A stretch of 64,000 nt of DNA from Paenibacillus sp. EZ-K15. GTDB taxonomy: Bacteria; Bacillota; Bacilli; Paenibacillales; Paenibacillaceae. Positions 34,446-43,468 of the stretch are shown piece after piece (the first letter of the stretch is position 1; every line of letters begins with the position of its first letter). The stretch is from NCBI RefSeq assembly GCF_002573715.1, contig NZ_PDHM01000018.1:1-64000 (forward strand), read 5' to 3'. The notes under the pieces are model-generated. The model saw nothing but the letters and a program-made list of their open reading frames with translations. It was not told the origin of the DNA and searched no databases. Both the position numbers and the translations under genes were made by a program.

Positions 34446-35581
34446 AGCGTGTATGGATACTCGCATGTATAGGATCTTTGCTGATCTCAGGCTGCTGGGA
34501 CAACAAAGAAGTGCAGGATATCAACTACATCACGGCTTTGGGCGTCGATTATAAGAACGACAAGTATATCATCTATGTGCAGATGCTGGACTTCGCAACG
34601 ATTGCCAAACAAGAAAGCAGCAAGCCAACTGAGAAAGCGCCGATTTGGGTCGGCCGAGGAACCGGCACCACTTTGGCTGAAGCCCTAATCGATTTGTATA
34701 CATCGAATCAGCAGCGGGTCTCTTGGGGCCATGTCACGGCTTTGGTGCTTACGGAAGCGGTGTTAAAACCTAAGCAGTTGTCCCAAGTGTTCGACCTGAC
34801 CAACCGTTCGCAGGAAATCCGTTATACGAAATGGATCTATGGCACCAAGGACAATATGGAGGACCTCTTTACGGTATCGCCGTTCTTTCAGCTCTCACCT
34901 CTGCACTCGCTGCTTCATGAACCCAGAGAAAGCTATGTCCAATTCTCGTTTATACGTCCGATTCAATTCGTGAACTTTATTCGTCTCTACCGGGAGAAAG
35001 CCGCTACCGTCGTATTGCCCTCGCTCCATATTTCAAATCAGAACTGGTCGGAAAATCTGAAGCAGCATCCGATTTTAGAAGTGAACGGCGGTTTTCTGAT
35101 CAAGAACAAGGAATTGATGGGTTGGCTCAAACGATCCGATCTGTTGGGTACACGCTGGCTAGCCTCGCCTCAAACCCATGCTGCAGTCATTGTTCAGGCG
35201 GACGACGAAGCCGTCGGGAGCATACGGCTGGAGAAGCCCCAATCATCCATTGAAGTTATCCGTAAACCAAACGATGCGTCATATCGAATCAAGCTTAACG
35301 TAATCGGGACGGTGCAGAATATGTATAAGAAGGTGGGAATTAAGGAGATGAAGCGGTTAACCGAAGATACCCTGCGAAAAGAAATGCATAATACCTTCCA
35401 TAAAGCTGCATTGATACACGCGGATCCCTACGAGCTATGTCTCCAATTGTACCGAACCGATCCGAAGCTCTGGAAGAAATTAGTGGAACAGAAAAAGGAG
35501 ATCTACGATGAAACGTCGCTTGAACTTGAGGTTGACGTCAACCTGCGATACTGGGGACAGCGCAGAAGCTTGAACCGATAA
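34442..35581 (+). CDS. Spore germination lipoprotein GerAC/GerKC family
   Basis: The 379-residue lipoprotein has signal MKRVWILACIGSLLISGC with the lipidated cysteine in SGCWDNKEVQDI, the exact family start (GCWDxxEI). Typical family elements follow: ALGVDY, WGHVTALVLTE and a C-terminal domain with KKLVEQKKEIYDE. It ends with VNLRYWGQRRSLNR. It anchors to the outer face of the inner spore membrane and completes the receptor. It is followed by a strong terminator. Confidence 0.92.
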   Translation: MKRVWILACIGSLLISGCWDNKEVQDINYITALGVDYKNDKYIIYVQMLDFATIAKQESSKPTEKAPIWVGRGTGTTLAEALIDLYTSNQQRVSWGHVTALVLTEAVLKPKQLSQVFDLTNRSQEIRYTKWIYGTKDNMEDLFTVSPFFQLSPLHSLLHEPRESYVQFSFIRPIQFVNFIRLYREKAATVVLPSLHISNQNWSENLKQHPILEVNGGFLIKNKELMGWLKRSDLLGTRWLASPQTHAAVIVQADDEAVGSIRLEKPQSSIEVIRKPNDASYRIKLNVIGTVQNMYKKVGIKEMKRLTEDTLRKEMHNTFHKAALIHADPYELCLQLYRTDPKLWKKLVEQKKEIYDETSLELEVDVNLRYWGQRRSLNR

Positions 35582-35630
35582 ACGTCCGTCATTGACCAGC
35601 TGCTTTTGCCCGAAATGTGAAAACTACAAA

Positions 35631-35666
35631 AGAAGCAGACCTTTATCGGCCTGCTTCTTTTTTGTT
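35631..35666 (+). terminator. Terminator after the germination operon
   Basis: A 13-bp stem with one mismatch (35631-35643 with 35650-35662) is followed by T. It lies about 50 bases after the gerC-type stop and only a few bases before the ptsG stop on the other strand, so it may serve both. Confidence 0.85.
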
Positions 35667-35672
35667 GTTCCT

Positions 35673-37148
35673 TTATTTTTTCATAATATCCTTGATCTCG
35701 TCTTTAATGGATTCCGCCTGCGGTCCGAATACAACCTGAACCGCACCTTGACCCAGACGCATGACACCAGATGCTCCTAACTTTTTCAACTCCGAATCCT
35801 TAACAGCCTTCTCGTCCTTAACAACCAGACGAAGGCGAGTGATACAAGCATCGACGCTGACAATGTTATCTTCTCCGCCGATGTTTTGCAGAACCTTGGC
35901 CGCCTTGGACTCTTTGGAAGCTGCGCCGGATGGTGACTGAGCATCTGTTCCAACATCGTCAGAAACGGTATCCACGTCGTCGTCCTCCTCGCGTCCAGGT
36001 GTTTTCAAGTTCAGCTTGACAATGAGGATTCTAAACAGCAGATAGTACACGACACCGAAAGCCAAACCTACCGGTAGGAGCAGCCAAGCATTGGTAGACA
36101 GCTTCAGATTCACCAGGTAATCGATCAGGCCCGCCGAGAACGAGAAGCCCAAATGCACATCCAGGACATACATGATCAATCCGGAAAGGCCTGTCAAAAT
36201 CGCATGCACCAAATACAACACCGGAGCAATGAACATGAACGCGAATTCAAGCGGTTCGGTGATCCCCGTCAGGAACGATGCCACTGCCGAACCGATAAAG
36301 ATGGAGCCGACGAGCTTGCGTTTGGACGGCTTGGCGGTATGCATAAAGGCCAGCGCCGCAGCCGGCATCGCAAACATCATGATTGGGAAGAAACCGGACA
36401 TGAACATACCAGCCGTCGGGTCTCCCGCAAAGAAACGCCACAGGTCGCCGTGAACAACTTCGCCCGCGGTATTGGTGTAATCGCCGATCTGAAACCATGC
36501 GATGGAGTTTAATACGTGGTGAAGACCGAGAGGGATCAGTAAGCGGTTGGCCATACCGAAAATGAACGATCCGATGCCTCCAAGGCCGACAACCCAGTTG
36601 CCGAAGACGGAAATGCCATCCTGGATTGGGCTCCAAATCATACCGATCAGAACCGCAAGCACCATCGTGGAGGCTGCTGTGATAATCGGAACGAAGCGTT
36701 TACCCGCAAAGAAGCCCAGCCAATCCGGCATTTTAATCTTGTGGAATTTATTATACAGGTAAGCGGACCACATACCGACAAAGAGACCGCCAAGAACTCC
36801 CATATTCAGCTTCACGTCATCCGGTATAAACGGCATTTGCAGCGGTACTTGTTCCAGCACTCTTGTAAGCACCATGTACCCAATAAGAGCAGATAGAGCC
36901 GCAACGGCGTCTCCGGCGAACCCGATTGCAACGCCGATCGCAAAGATAAACGGCAGATTATCCAGAATCGCAAGGGCACCAGAGGTCATGAACGGAGTTA
37001 CATATTGATTTAGAAAAGCGCCTAGGGCACCCAAAGGTATATCTTTTTGATAGTCGATCATTCCAAGCCCCTGCAAGATACCTGCCGCAGGCAAGGTGGC
37101 CACCGGCAGCATAAGGGACTTGCCCAGCTTTTGCAATTTAGCCAGCAT
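35673..37148 (-). CDS. ptsG: PTS glucose-type EIICB
   Basis: The 491-residue EIICB has a membrane domain of about ten helices (MLAKLQKLGKSLMLPVATLP ... GITEPLEFAFMFIAP, the conserved GITEP). A charged linker with VDTVSDDVGTDAQ follows, then an EIIB domain with the phosphocysteine in VDACITRLRL. It imports and phosphorylates glucose, or possibly a related sugar. ATG 37148 is chosen because GAAAGG precedes it; upstream in-frame TTG and ATG codons overlap that site. Expression is controlled by the RAT/terminator leader at 37451-37529 and a cre site at 37190-37203. Confidence 0.9.
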   Translation of the reverse strand: MLAKLQKLGKSLMLPVATLPAAGILQGLGMIDYQKDIPLGALGAFLNQYVTPFMTSGALAILDNLPFIFAIGVAIGFAGDAVAALSALIGYMVLTRVLEQVPLQMPFIPDDVKLNMGVLGGLFVGMWSAYLYNKFHKIKMPDWLGFFAGKRFVPIITAASTMVLAVLIGMIWSPIQDGISVFGNWVVGLGGIGSFIFGMANRLLIPLGLHHVLNSIAWFQIGDYTNTAGEVVHGDLWRFFAGDPTAGMFMSGFFPIMMFAMPAAALAFMHTAKPSKRKLVGSIFIGSAVASFLTGITEPLEFAFMFIAPVLYLVHAILTGLSGLIMYVLDVHLGFSFSAGLIDYLVNLKLSTNAWLLLPVGLAFGVVYYLLFRILIVKLNLKTPGREEDDDVDTVSDDVGTDAQSPSGAASKESKAAKVLQNIGGEDNIVSVDACITRLRLVVKDEKAVKDSELKKLGASGVMRLGQGAVQVVFGPQAESIKDEIKDIMKK

Positions 37149-37189
37149 GTCAATCATCCTTTCAAACTTCAATAATTTAGCTTTTCAAT

Positions 37190-37203
37190 GAAATCGTTTA
37201 CAT
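37190..37203 (-). promoter_or_regulatory. cre site (CcpA) upstream of ptsG
   Basis: TGTAAACGATTTCA on the minus strand matches the cre consensus TGWAANCGNTNWCA at every position. It lies between the leader terminator and the ptsG start, where bound CcpA would block elongation. Confidence 0.7.
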
Positions 37204-37450
37204 AATGCGTCGAATGAATAACCATTTCTTCCCTTCCATTCGGGAACAAAAAGACCTCAGAAAATCCTCCTCCTTGCGAGTTCTTGTATTCATCATTTTA
37301 AGGTGGTATGGATCCGGCTATCATGGGTACCAGGAGTCCATTAATCAAACCTCTACCGAAGGCTCTTCTCAGAGAGCGACCGTGTCCTAGAGGTAAGTAT
37401 TCTTGCGATATAGAATTCCGTCAGCCCCGCTGAACCTTGACTATACCAAC
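37204..37450 (-). other. Long ptsG leader without a recognisable gene
   Basis: About 250 bases separate the antiterminator leader from the cre site. A good Shine-Dalgarno (AAGGAGGAGG on the minus strand near 37267-37276) is present, but no start codon stands at proper distance. A 32-codon frame beginning MMNTRTRKEEDF crosses it. I do not call a gene. Confidence 0.4.
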
Positions 37451-37529
37451 AAAAAAAGCCAAGAAGAACGGTGACTATAAAAAATATAGTCCGATTCTTC
37501 TTGGCTCATGCCCATGTTTATGGTAACAC
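37451..37529 (-). promoter_or_regulatory. GlcT-responsive RAT and overlapping terminator, ptsG leader
   Basis: On the minus strand the RAT-like element GTGTTACC...GGGCATGAG (37505-37529) overlaps by two bases the 5' arm of a terminator. That terminator has a 12-bp stem (37457-37468 with 37495-37506) and then TTTTTTT. This matches the known glucose-PTS design: GlcT bound to the RAT prevents the terminator from forming. A similar element precedes glcT. Confidence 0.85.
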
Positions 37530-37624
37530 GCCTTAAAACGTATTCATTTGATGTTGTTATCTTAATTCACGTCTTCCTGTTTTGTCAATAACCAATATTT
37601 AAATCAATCGCCTATAGAATTGAA

Positions 37625-38122
37625 CTATTTCAATTCTATGGTCAGGACAGGATCCTGGCCGGACACGACATTACCGGTCTGACCGTCAACCTTGGAAGCC
37701 ACCTCATCGGCATTGGTCACAATAACCGGGGTAATCGTCGGATAACCTGCGGCTTGGATTGCAGCCATGTCGAATTCGATGAGCGTCTGACCCGACTTCA
37801 CCTGATCACCCGCTTGAACATGGCTTGTGAAACCTTCGCCTTTCAAGCCAACTGTATTAATCCCGATGTGGAATAAATATTGCAGACCGGTCACCGGATC
37901 CTCCAGCATCACGGCATGTTTGGACTTGATGACATGCGCAACCGTCCCGTCAAATGGCGCAATTAATTTGCCCTCGGACGGCTCGATGGCTATGCCTTTG
38001 CCCATATGACCAGCAGCAAATGCCTCATCGGGCACTTGCGATAAAGGCACGGCTTTACCCGACAATGGTGCTGTAAGCTGAATGGCAGTAGCTGTTTTTT
38101 TCTTTTTCCAACGATCAAACAT
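37625..38122 (-). CDS. crr: PTS glucose-type EIIA (Crr-like)
   Basis: The 165-residue EIIA-Glc domain has conserved elements VFDGTVAHVIKSKHAV-like, LFHIGINTVGLKGEGF with the active histidine, and TPVIVTNADEV. It is encoded alone, not fused to the EIICB. It passes phosphate from HPr to the EIIB cysteine. AGGGAGG precedes the ATG, and one base separates the gene from glcT. Confidence 0.9.
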   Translation of the reverse strand: MFDRWKKKKTATAIQLTAPLSGKAVPLSQVPDEAFAAGHMGKGIAIEPSEGKLIAPFDGTVAHVIKSKHAVMLEDPVTGLQYLFHIGINTVGLKGEGFTSHVQAGDQVKSGQTLIEFDMAAIQAAGYPTITPVIVTNADEVASKVDGQTGNVVSGQDPVLTIELK

Positions 38123-38123
38123 A

Positions 38124-39011
38124 TTAAGATTCCTCCCTGGGTTGATTCTTTTGCTGTAGCCGGCCTGTGAAGAGCCGATATAGATGCATCGCTAGAAAGC
38201 AAACCTCCGCTTCAGGTACTTTCTTGCCGAGTTCTTTCTCCATCATGCCTGCAAGGCGCGTAGCCAGACCATATTCATTCGTGAACTTGGAGCGGATCTG
38301 GTCCGCAAATGGATTATCCACATGGATTTCTTGATTCAACATACGGTCTACCGAGAACCTCAAATGCATCAGAAGACGGACGTAATCCATGCTTCCCCGG
38401 TCAAAAGCGACCTGCCGTTCCTCTTCAATATACCTTACCAGGTTTCCCACCACATTCGATGCCTTGACCAGATGGCCAACGGGCACATGGCTGACAGCCG
38501 AATACACATGGTAGGTTAAGAAGCCGATCTCATCCTCCGGAACTTCGATATCGAAGGCCTGGCCGATCAATTCCGCTGCCTTGGCTGCGATATCATATTC
38601 TTTTGGGAAGCTGATCCGGGTTTCTTCAAGGAAAGGATTAATAATATCCATGCCTTTACGGATTCTGTATATCGTAAACTGGATATGGCTTGGAAGTGCC
38701 AGGTACACCTTGTCATTTAGTGTGCCCGGAAATTCCTGTCCAATGAGATTGAGTATCTGATCTGTAATCTCCATCACCAATGGATCAAATTCTTCCAGCA
38801 GATGGTGAGCTTGACTCCACTGCTCCCGATCCTCCAGCCTGAAGAGTTTCTCAATCCGCTTGTCGTCCGAAGCGATCGTTCCGCCTGCTTTGGCGCCGAA
38901 GCCAATCCCTTTACCCAGGATGACGTATTCCGATTCTTTCTTACCGCCGGTAACCATCACGACATTGTTACCAATAACACGTACGACTGTAAACAACTCG
39001 ATCCCGCTCAT
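38124..39011 (-). CDS. glcT: Transcription antiterminator GlcT (BglG family)
   Basis: The 295-residue regulator has an N-terminal RNA-binding CAT domain (residues 1-60: VVRVIGNNVVMVTGGKKESE, GKGIGFGAKAG) and two PRD domains with the regulatory histidines (PSHIQFTIYRIRKG, GFLTYHVYSA; LLMHLRFSVDRM, CFLAMHLYRL). EIICB phosphorylates PRD1 when glucose is absent, inactivating it. Its targets are the two RAT leaders in this window, one of them its own, so the operon is autoregulated. GGGGGAAG precedes the ATG. Confidence 0.92.
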   Translation of the reverse strand: MSGIELFTVVRVIGNNVVMVTGGKKESEYVILGKGIGFGAKAGGTIASDDKRIEKLFRLEDREQWSQAHHLLEEFDPLVMEITDQILNLIGQEFPGTLNDKVYLALPSHIQFTIYRIRKGMDIINPFLEETRISFPKEYDIAAKAAELIGQAFDIEVPEDEIGFLTYHVYSAVSHVPVGHLVKASNVVGNLVRYIEEERQVAFDRGSMDYVRLLMHLRFSVDRMLNQEIHVDNPFADQIRSKFTNEYGLATRLAGMMEKELGKKVPEAEVCFLAMHLYRLFTGRLQQKNQPREES

Positions 39012-39100
39012 AAACTTCCCCCTTTCCTTTAAGTTTAATCAGAGAAACGGCGAAGGATTCATATCCGAAGAAATGCTCATATCGATCCCCAAAACATTAA

Positions 39101-39166
39101 AAAAGCCAAGAAAAGACCCCATGTGAAAGCTGTCTCTTCTTGGCTCATGCCCTCTTAAGGTAACAC
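39101..39166 (-). promoter_or_regulatory. RAT and terminator in the glcT leader
   Basis: GTGTTACCTTAAGAGGGCATGAG-like RAT (39144-39166) overlaps a terminator arm (AGCCAAGA 39104-39111 with TCTTGGCT 39138-39145, longer with a mismatch) followed by TTTTTTAA on the minus strand. It is highly similar to the ptsG leader and implies self-control of glcT-crr. Confidence 0.8.
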
Positions 39167-39283
39167 GCCGTCTTATGTTCCTGCTATGAATCCATCATAA
39201 AACAATTGGCTCGCATTCGTCAACATACGACATTATGACAATATTCGAAGCTGCCGCCACAGGTAAATATACGATCGCTTCCC

Positions 39284-41968
39284 TTAATTCCCAATCCATT
39301 TCTGAAGCGTATGGATCACTTCTTGGATATGAATGGGTTTGTGCAGATATCCATTCGCGCCGTCTGCAAGAAACTGATCCGTATCCCTCATTGTGTTGGA
39401 GCTCATCACGATAATGGGAAGCTCCGCCCATTCCGGGTTCTCGCGAATCCGCTTCATCGTTTCGACTCCGTCCATTTCCGGCATGACCATATCCAGCAGC
39501 ACCGCATCGATGGTTTGATGTTTGTATAACATCTCCAAGCATTCGAATCCGTTCTGGGCTGTATGCACGGTCATTTGGAGTTTCTCCAGCACATTGGTCA
39601 AACCGTACACATTCCGAATATCATCATCTACAATCAATACGGTTTTGTACTCCAATCGGCTAGATACTTCCATGTCGAACGCCTCCATTCGGAGATCACT
39701 CCAACTGGCGTTGCTCGAAGTGGCAGCCGCTTCAGGCAGCATAAACAGACTTTCGCTGGTGCCATATTCCGTAACAAGCGGTAAATATAAAACAAACGTG
39801 CTCCCGATTCCTTCCTCGCTCTCCACGGTAATATACCCACCAAGCAATTTCGCCAAATGCAGCGATATGGATAAGCCGAGACCTGTCCCCCCAAACTTTC
39901 TGGCCGTAGCCTCTTCGCCTTGCTGGAACGCTTCGAAGATCGGTTGAAGATGCTCTGCTGCAATCCCGATGCCGGTATCTTCAACGAAAAAAGCAATGAC
40001 GTCGCCACTGATCACAAAATCCGAGGTCACAATCGAATTCATCTTCTTCACCCGTAGTTTAACACTACCGCTCTCGGTAAACTTAATTGCATTTGAGAGC
40101 AAATTACGCAGAATTTGATGGAGCCGCATCCCATCACTGTACATCAGGTCAGGCAAGTCGTCGGCCATCTCAATATCAAATTCCAGATTTTTGGATTCTG
40201 CGCTTTTGGAGAAATAACCTTCCATCAGTTCTGGCAGCTCCGTCAAGTTTACCAAGTCCATTTCGATTTGCATCTTTCCGGCCTCGACCTTGGACAGATC
40301 CAGAATATCATTGATTAAATTCAGCAATTCACTGCCTGAATTATGGATGACAGAAGCGTAATGCTGTTCTTCCTCCGTCAGGTTCCCCTGCTTGTTCTCA
40401 GCTAAAATCTGGGAAAGAATTAACATGCTGTTCAGTGGTGTCCGCAGTTCATGGGACATATTCGCCAGAAATTGAGATTTGTACTTCGAACTCTTCTCCA
40501 GCTCTTTCGCGTATTTTTCCAATTCGCTGGCTGCGATTAATGCGGCCTCCTTCTGGGCCCCCAATCGTTCGTTCAGCATATGCATCTCCACGGAATGGGT
40601 TTGCAGCTCCTCGGTCTGCGCCTGTAGTTCTTCGGTCTGACTCTGAAGCTCCTCATTCAGCGTTTGGGATTCATGATACAATTGCTGGATTTCCATTTTA
40701 CTCTGGATCGAGTTCAATGTTACCCCAAGCTGAAAATTCAGTTGTTCAATCAGCTGAATTTCCAAGTCATCGAAGGGCTTGAACTTGGCCAATTCAATGA
40801 CACCAAGAACTTGTCCTTCAAACATAACGGGCGCTAGCAGCAGCGTGGTTGGCTCAGCATCACCCAGCCCCGATTCAATCCGCACATAGTTAGGTGGTAT
40901 ATCGTCCAGAATAATCATTCGCTGCTCCAGCATGCATTGTCCCACCAAACCTTCGCCTGGCAGGAAACGATCTCTGACCTTGTTCCAAGGCTCACCATCC
41001 GGATCGGCAAAAGCAGCTGCCTTTACGAGTTCCGATCCACCCCGGTTAATAAAAACGGCACCGTACGGCAGTTTCATGATCAAAGCCAGCTTATGAATGA
41101 AAAACTGTACGGCCGTTTCCACACGATCTGACGATTGAAGAAGCGTCGACATAACCGAAATGTGATCCTTAGCCCAGTTCTGTCTGCCGACCTGTGCAAG
41201 GAGTTCGTTGGTTGTGTCCGCCAACTGGCGGACCTCATCATTGGATCGCACATGAATCCGTTGGGAGAGGTTACCACCTCTGACAATATCGGAGATGATA
41301 TGAGTTACCTGCGTGATCGGCTTTACAATGCTCTTCGATATCACCCAAGCTCCACATATGGTAATCAGCGCTGCCCCAGCCCAAAGGAGATACATCGTAT
41401 ACAATAAATGGGTGTTGCTTTCTTTCATCTCTTCAATCCTGCTGGTTGTCAGCTCGCGTTCCTTGCTTCTAAACGAGAGGAACAGCTCATGAATGGAGTT
41501 CATGGCTTGCTGGCCGGGATCATTAATAAAGAAATGAAGGGCCTCCTCATCCTGCCCTAGCTGCTTCAATTGAACGGCAGGCTGACCGGCGTTGGTAATC
41601 CACTCCTTGATATTCTCCTTAATATTCTCCAGATGATTGGCTTGCTCCGAATTATCGCTAACAAGCTTGTACAGCTTGTTATAGTTAATCTGCCAAGACG
41701 ACAGCGCTTGGTTGAAAGGTTCAAGGTAGGTATCATCCCCCGTTATCACATAACCCCTCTGACCCGTTTCCATTTCAAGTAAATTCTTCTCGATTTCGTG
41801 CGTGAGATTATGTACTTCGATATCATGCTTCTCTATAAAATCCGCCTCTTCCTGCAGAGAAGAAATGCGGTCTGATACAATCCAGAGAAAAGCTCCAAGA
41901 CATAATAATATCATTAAATATCCAACTACAATCTTGCTGCGGATGTTGAATTTCAGGTTGTTAGACAA
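39284..41968 (-). CDS. Hybrid sensor histidine kinase, CHASE3-HAMP-GAF-HisKA-HATPase-REC
   Basis: The 894-residue kinase has two membrane helices (near 15-38 and 195-215) flanking a CHASE3 sensor with EMETGQRGYVITGDDTYLEPF, then HAMP (SKSIVKPITQVTHII). A GAF domain, a Q/E/L-rich coiled coil and HisKA with H near residue 505 (NMSHELRTPLNSM) follow. HATPase (FGGTGLGLSI) and a C-terminal receiver with D near 823 (VLLDMVMPEMDG) complete it. The TTG at 41968 is likely the true start because GGGAGG lies seven bases upstream; an ATG seven codons earlier has no site. No cognate regulator adjoins it. Such kinases often act in phosphorelays. Confidence 0.88.
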   Translation of the reverse strand: MSNNLKFNIRSKIVVGYLMILLCLGAFLWIVSDRISSLQEEADFIEKHDIEVHNLTHEIEKNLLEMETGQRGYVITGDDTYLEPFNQALSSWQINYNKLYKLVSDNSEQANHLENIKENIKEWITNAGQPAVQLKQLGQDEEALHFFINDPGQQAMNSIHELFLSFRSKERELTTSRIEEMKESNTHLLYTMYLLWAGAALITICGAWVISKSIVKPITQVTHIISDIVRGGNLSQRIHVRSNDEVRQLADTTNELLAQVGRQNWAKDHISVMSTLLQSSDRVETAVQFFIHKLALIMKLPYGAVFINRGGSELVKAAAFADPDGEPWNKVRDRFLPGEGLVGQCMLEQRMIILDDIPPNYVRIESGLGDAEPTTLLLAPVMFEGQVLGVIELAKFKPFDDLEIQLIEQLNFQLGVTLNSIQSKMEIQQLYHESQTLNEELQSQTEELQAQTEELQTHSVEMHMLNERLGAQKEAALIAASELEKYAKELEKSSKYKSQFLANMSHELRTPLNSMLILSQILAENKQGNLTEEEQHYASVIHNSGSELLNLINDILDLSKVEAGKMQIEMDLVNLTELPELMEGYFSKSAESKNLEFDIEMADDLPDLMYSDGMRLHQILRNLLSNAIKFTESGSVKLRVKKMNSIVTSDFVISGDVIAFFVEDTGIGIAAEHLQPIFEAFQQGEEATARKFGGTGLGLSISLHLAKLLGGYITVESEEGIGSTFVLYLPLVTEYGTSESLFMLPEAAATSSNASWSDLRMEAFDMEVSSRLEYKTVLIVDDDIRNVYGLTNVLEKLQMTVHTAQNGFECLEMLYKHQTIDAVLLDMVMPEMDGVETMKRIRENPEWAELPIIVMSSNTMRDTDQFLADGANGYLHKPIHIQEVIHTLQKWIGN

Positions 41969-42183
41969 ATGGCTAACCTCCCTTGTCATCTATCAGTCTA
42001 AGTCTGCTCCTATTCTCATAGTAATTGTTATGAAAATGGTTTACAAGCAAAACCAGTTTTGATGACATCAATGATTCTTTAGTCGTAGGCAGTCAGATTT
42101 ATAAACGTATGAGCATATATTATAGAGGAACACGCTTGTACGACATAATAGGATCTCAATCTCAAAAAGGAGGAGTAACTCGT

Positions 42184-42222
42184 ATGATAACCTTTAAAGC
42201 GCTTGCGGGGATCCTGCATTGA
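42184..42222 (+). CDS. 12-residue leader peptide coupled to the cupin gene
   Basis: ATG 42184 follows AAAAAGGAGGAG with good spacing and encodes MITFKALAGILH before TGA 42220-42222. The stop overlaps the TTG start of the cupin gene by four bases (TTGA), so ribosomes that end here can restart on the cupin. The cupin frame has no ribosome site of its own. The peptide may be regulatory or only a translational coupler. A sequence error joining the two frames is the alternative. Confidence 0.5.
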   Translation: MITFKALAGILH

Positions 42223-42785
42223 CGGGGCATGTTTATCATTCCAGGCAACAGGCTGAGCGTATAACCGGCCTCGGAGTTGCGAATGTGTCGTCACTGGAGC
42301 TGCCCCTTCTGCAAGGTATGATGATGTCAGAAATTCACCTTGAACGAGGTAAGGGCCTCTCTCCCCATAGCCACCCGGACACGGGCGAATTGTGCTATGT
42401 CATTCAGGGAGAAATCAGCTATTCCCTGATTGATCCGGATACTCATCAGAACCTCGTATATCAGATCGTACCAGGTCAGGTGGTACACGCCCCCATTGAT
42501 TGGTGTCACTGGATAACAGCGCTAACCCCTGGAACGATCTTGCTATTGGTCTATAACACTGAGCGTCCGCACCAAATGGACATTGCGTCGGTCTGGGCTT
42601 ATATGCTCATGGGAGCAGAAGCGTTGCCATGTGATGATACGAACAAGAAACCTCTCTCGGAGGCGCTCATTACACCCGTCCCGCTACATAAAAAGATGGA
42701 GAGTGACGCCTCGGATAAGCCTCTGCCTGCGCCACCCTTACTCATAACCGGGCGCCCAAACAACAAAACCACACGCAGCCGGTGA
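42219..42785 (+). CDS. Cupin-domain protein
   Basis: The 188-residue protein has a cupin barrel with both motifs: GLSPHSHPDTGELCYVIQG (H-x-H, E) and PIDWCHWITAL with the late histidine. Metal binding is therefore likely. Function is unknown; related cupins act in sugar or small-molecule metabolism or as sensors. After residue 130 a low-complexity tail is rich in basic residues and proline. The start is TTG, coupled to the upstream 12-codon leader. A bidirectional hairpin lies at its 3' end. Confidence 0.75.
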   Translation: MTGHVYHSRQQAERITGLGVANVSSLELPLLQGMMMSEIHLERGKGLSPHSHPDTGELCYVIQGEISYSLIDPDTHQNLVYQIVPGQVVHAPIDWCHWITALTPGTILLLVYNTERPHQMDIASVWAYMLMGAEALPCDDTNKKPLSEALITPVPLHKKMESDASDKPLPAPPLLITGRPNNKTTRSR

Positions 42786-42807
42786 TCGGCCAAGTGTGGT
42801 TATTGTT
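42761..42807. terminator. Bidirectional terminator between cupin and DivIVA-like genes
   Basis: The outer stem is AACCACAC (42767-42774) with GTGTGGTT (42794-42801), extended by AACAA/TTGTT with bulges, and A and T flank it on each side. It overlaps the cupin stop. Confidence 0.6.
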
Positions 42808-42853
42808 ATTGGGACGCTTCTTATGTAATGATTTCGCTCGCAACGATATTGCA

Positions 42854-43231
42854 TCAATCAATATAAAATCTTTGTTCAGGGCGGATCTGCTTCTTAAGGG
42901 TATGCAAGTCGGCTTCCAGCTTCGCCACCGTCTCTTCAATCTCTTCCGGGTTTAGTGCCGGGCGTTCTGCCTCTGGCTTAACGCCAGCCCTGAGATCGCG
43001 AATGGTGATTTGCTGCTCCTGCCATTTATCCATAAGATCGGAGATGGTGGCATAAAACCGCTCATAATCTTGAATCACTTCGTCCAGAAAGGAATCCACT
43101 TCCTCCTGATCATAACCCCGTAGTTTATTCGAAAAATTCTTTTCATGGATAGACAAAGCGTCCAGTTGAATGCCTAGTTGCTTAAATAGCTTTTTCTGTT
43201 TATCCAATCGGCGTTTCATGTGTTCATCCAT
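42854..43231 (-). CDS. DivIVA/GpsB-like coiled-coil protein
   Basis: The 125-residue protein has the DivIVA N-terminal signature after a 27-residue basic lead: IHEKNFSNKLRGYDQEEVDSFLDEV, followed by coiled-coil heptads (about 60-120). DivIVA and GpsB proteins mark curved membrane or guide the cell-wall machinery. The long basic lead before the conserved segment is unusual, since the segment normally begins near residue 10. GGAGG precedes the start. It is a single-gene unit. Confidence 0.8.
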   Translation of the reverse strand: MDEHMKRRLDKQKKLFKQLGIQLDALSIHEKNFSNKLRGYDQEEVDSFLDEVIQDYERFYATISDLMDKWQEQQITIRDLRAGVKPEAERPALNPEEIEETVAKLEADLHTLKKQIRPEQRFYID

Positions 43232-43405
43232 AATGATTTACCTCCAAATATTGGCGCAGCCCTACTTTTTTAGCCTTCTCTCTCTATCTTTGTTTATATC
43301 ACATTAAGCACAGGGATTAAAACACTCCGGGGCTTTTTTGGAGAATGTTCCAAAAACGATGGGCTGCCATTCCCATAATTCATGTGATTGTTACCAATCC
43401 ATTTC

Positions 43406-43411
43406 GGGTAT
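43406..43411 (+). promoter_or_regulatory. Possible sigma-B -10 element upstream of DksA-like gene
   Basis: GGGTAT matches the sigma-B -10 hexamer, but the -35 region (GATTGTTACC) is a poor match. Confidence 0.25.
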
Positions 43412-43468
43412 TGATTTTACATAAGAAGCTTTATTGTGTACTTAGCGAAAGAGAGGAGCGACTTATCT

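Noticed and set aside
37204..37300. Possible small gene in the ptsG leader
   Set aside because: A strong Shine-Dalgarno sequence exists, but the frame that crosses it starts before it and no start codon lies at proper distance after it.
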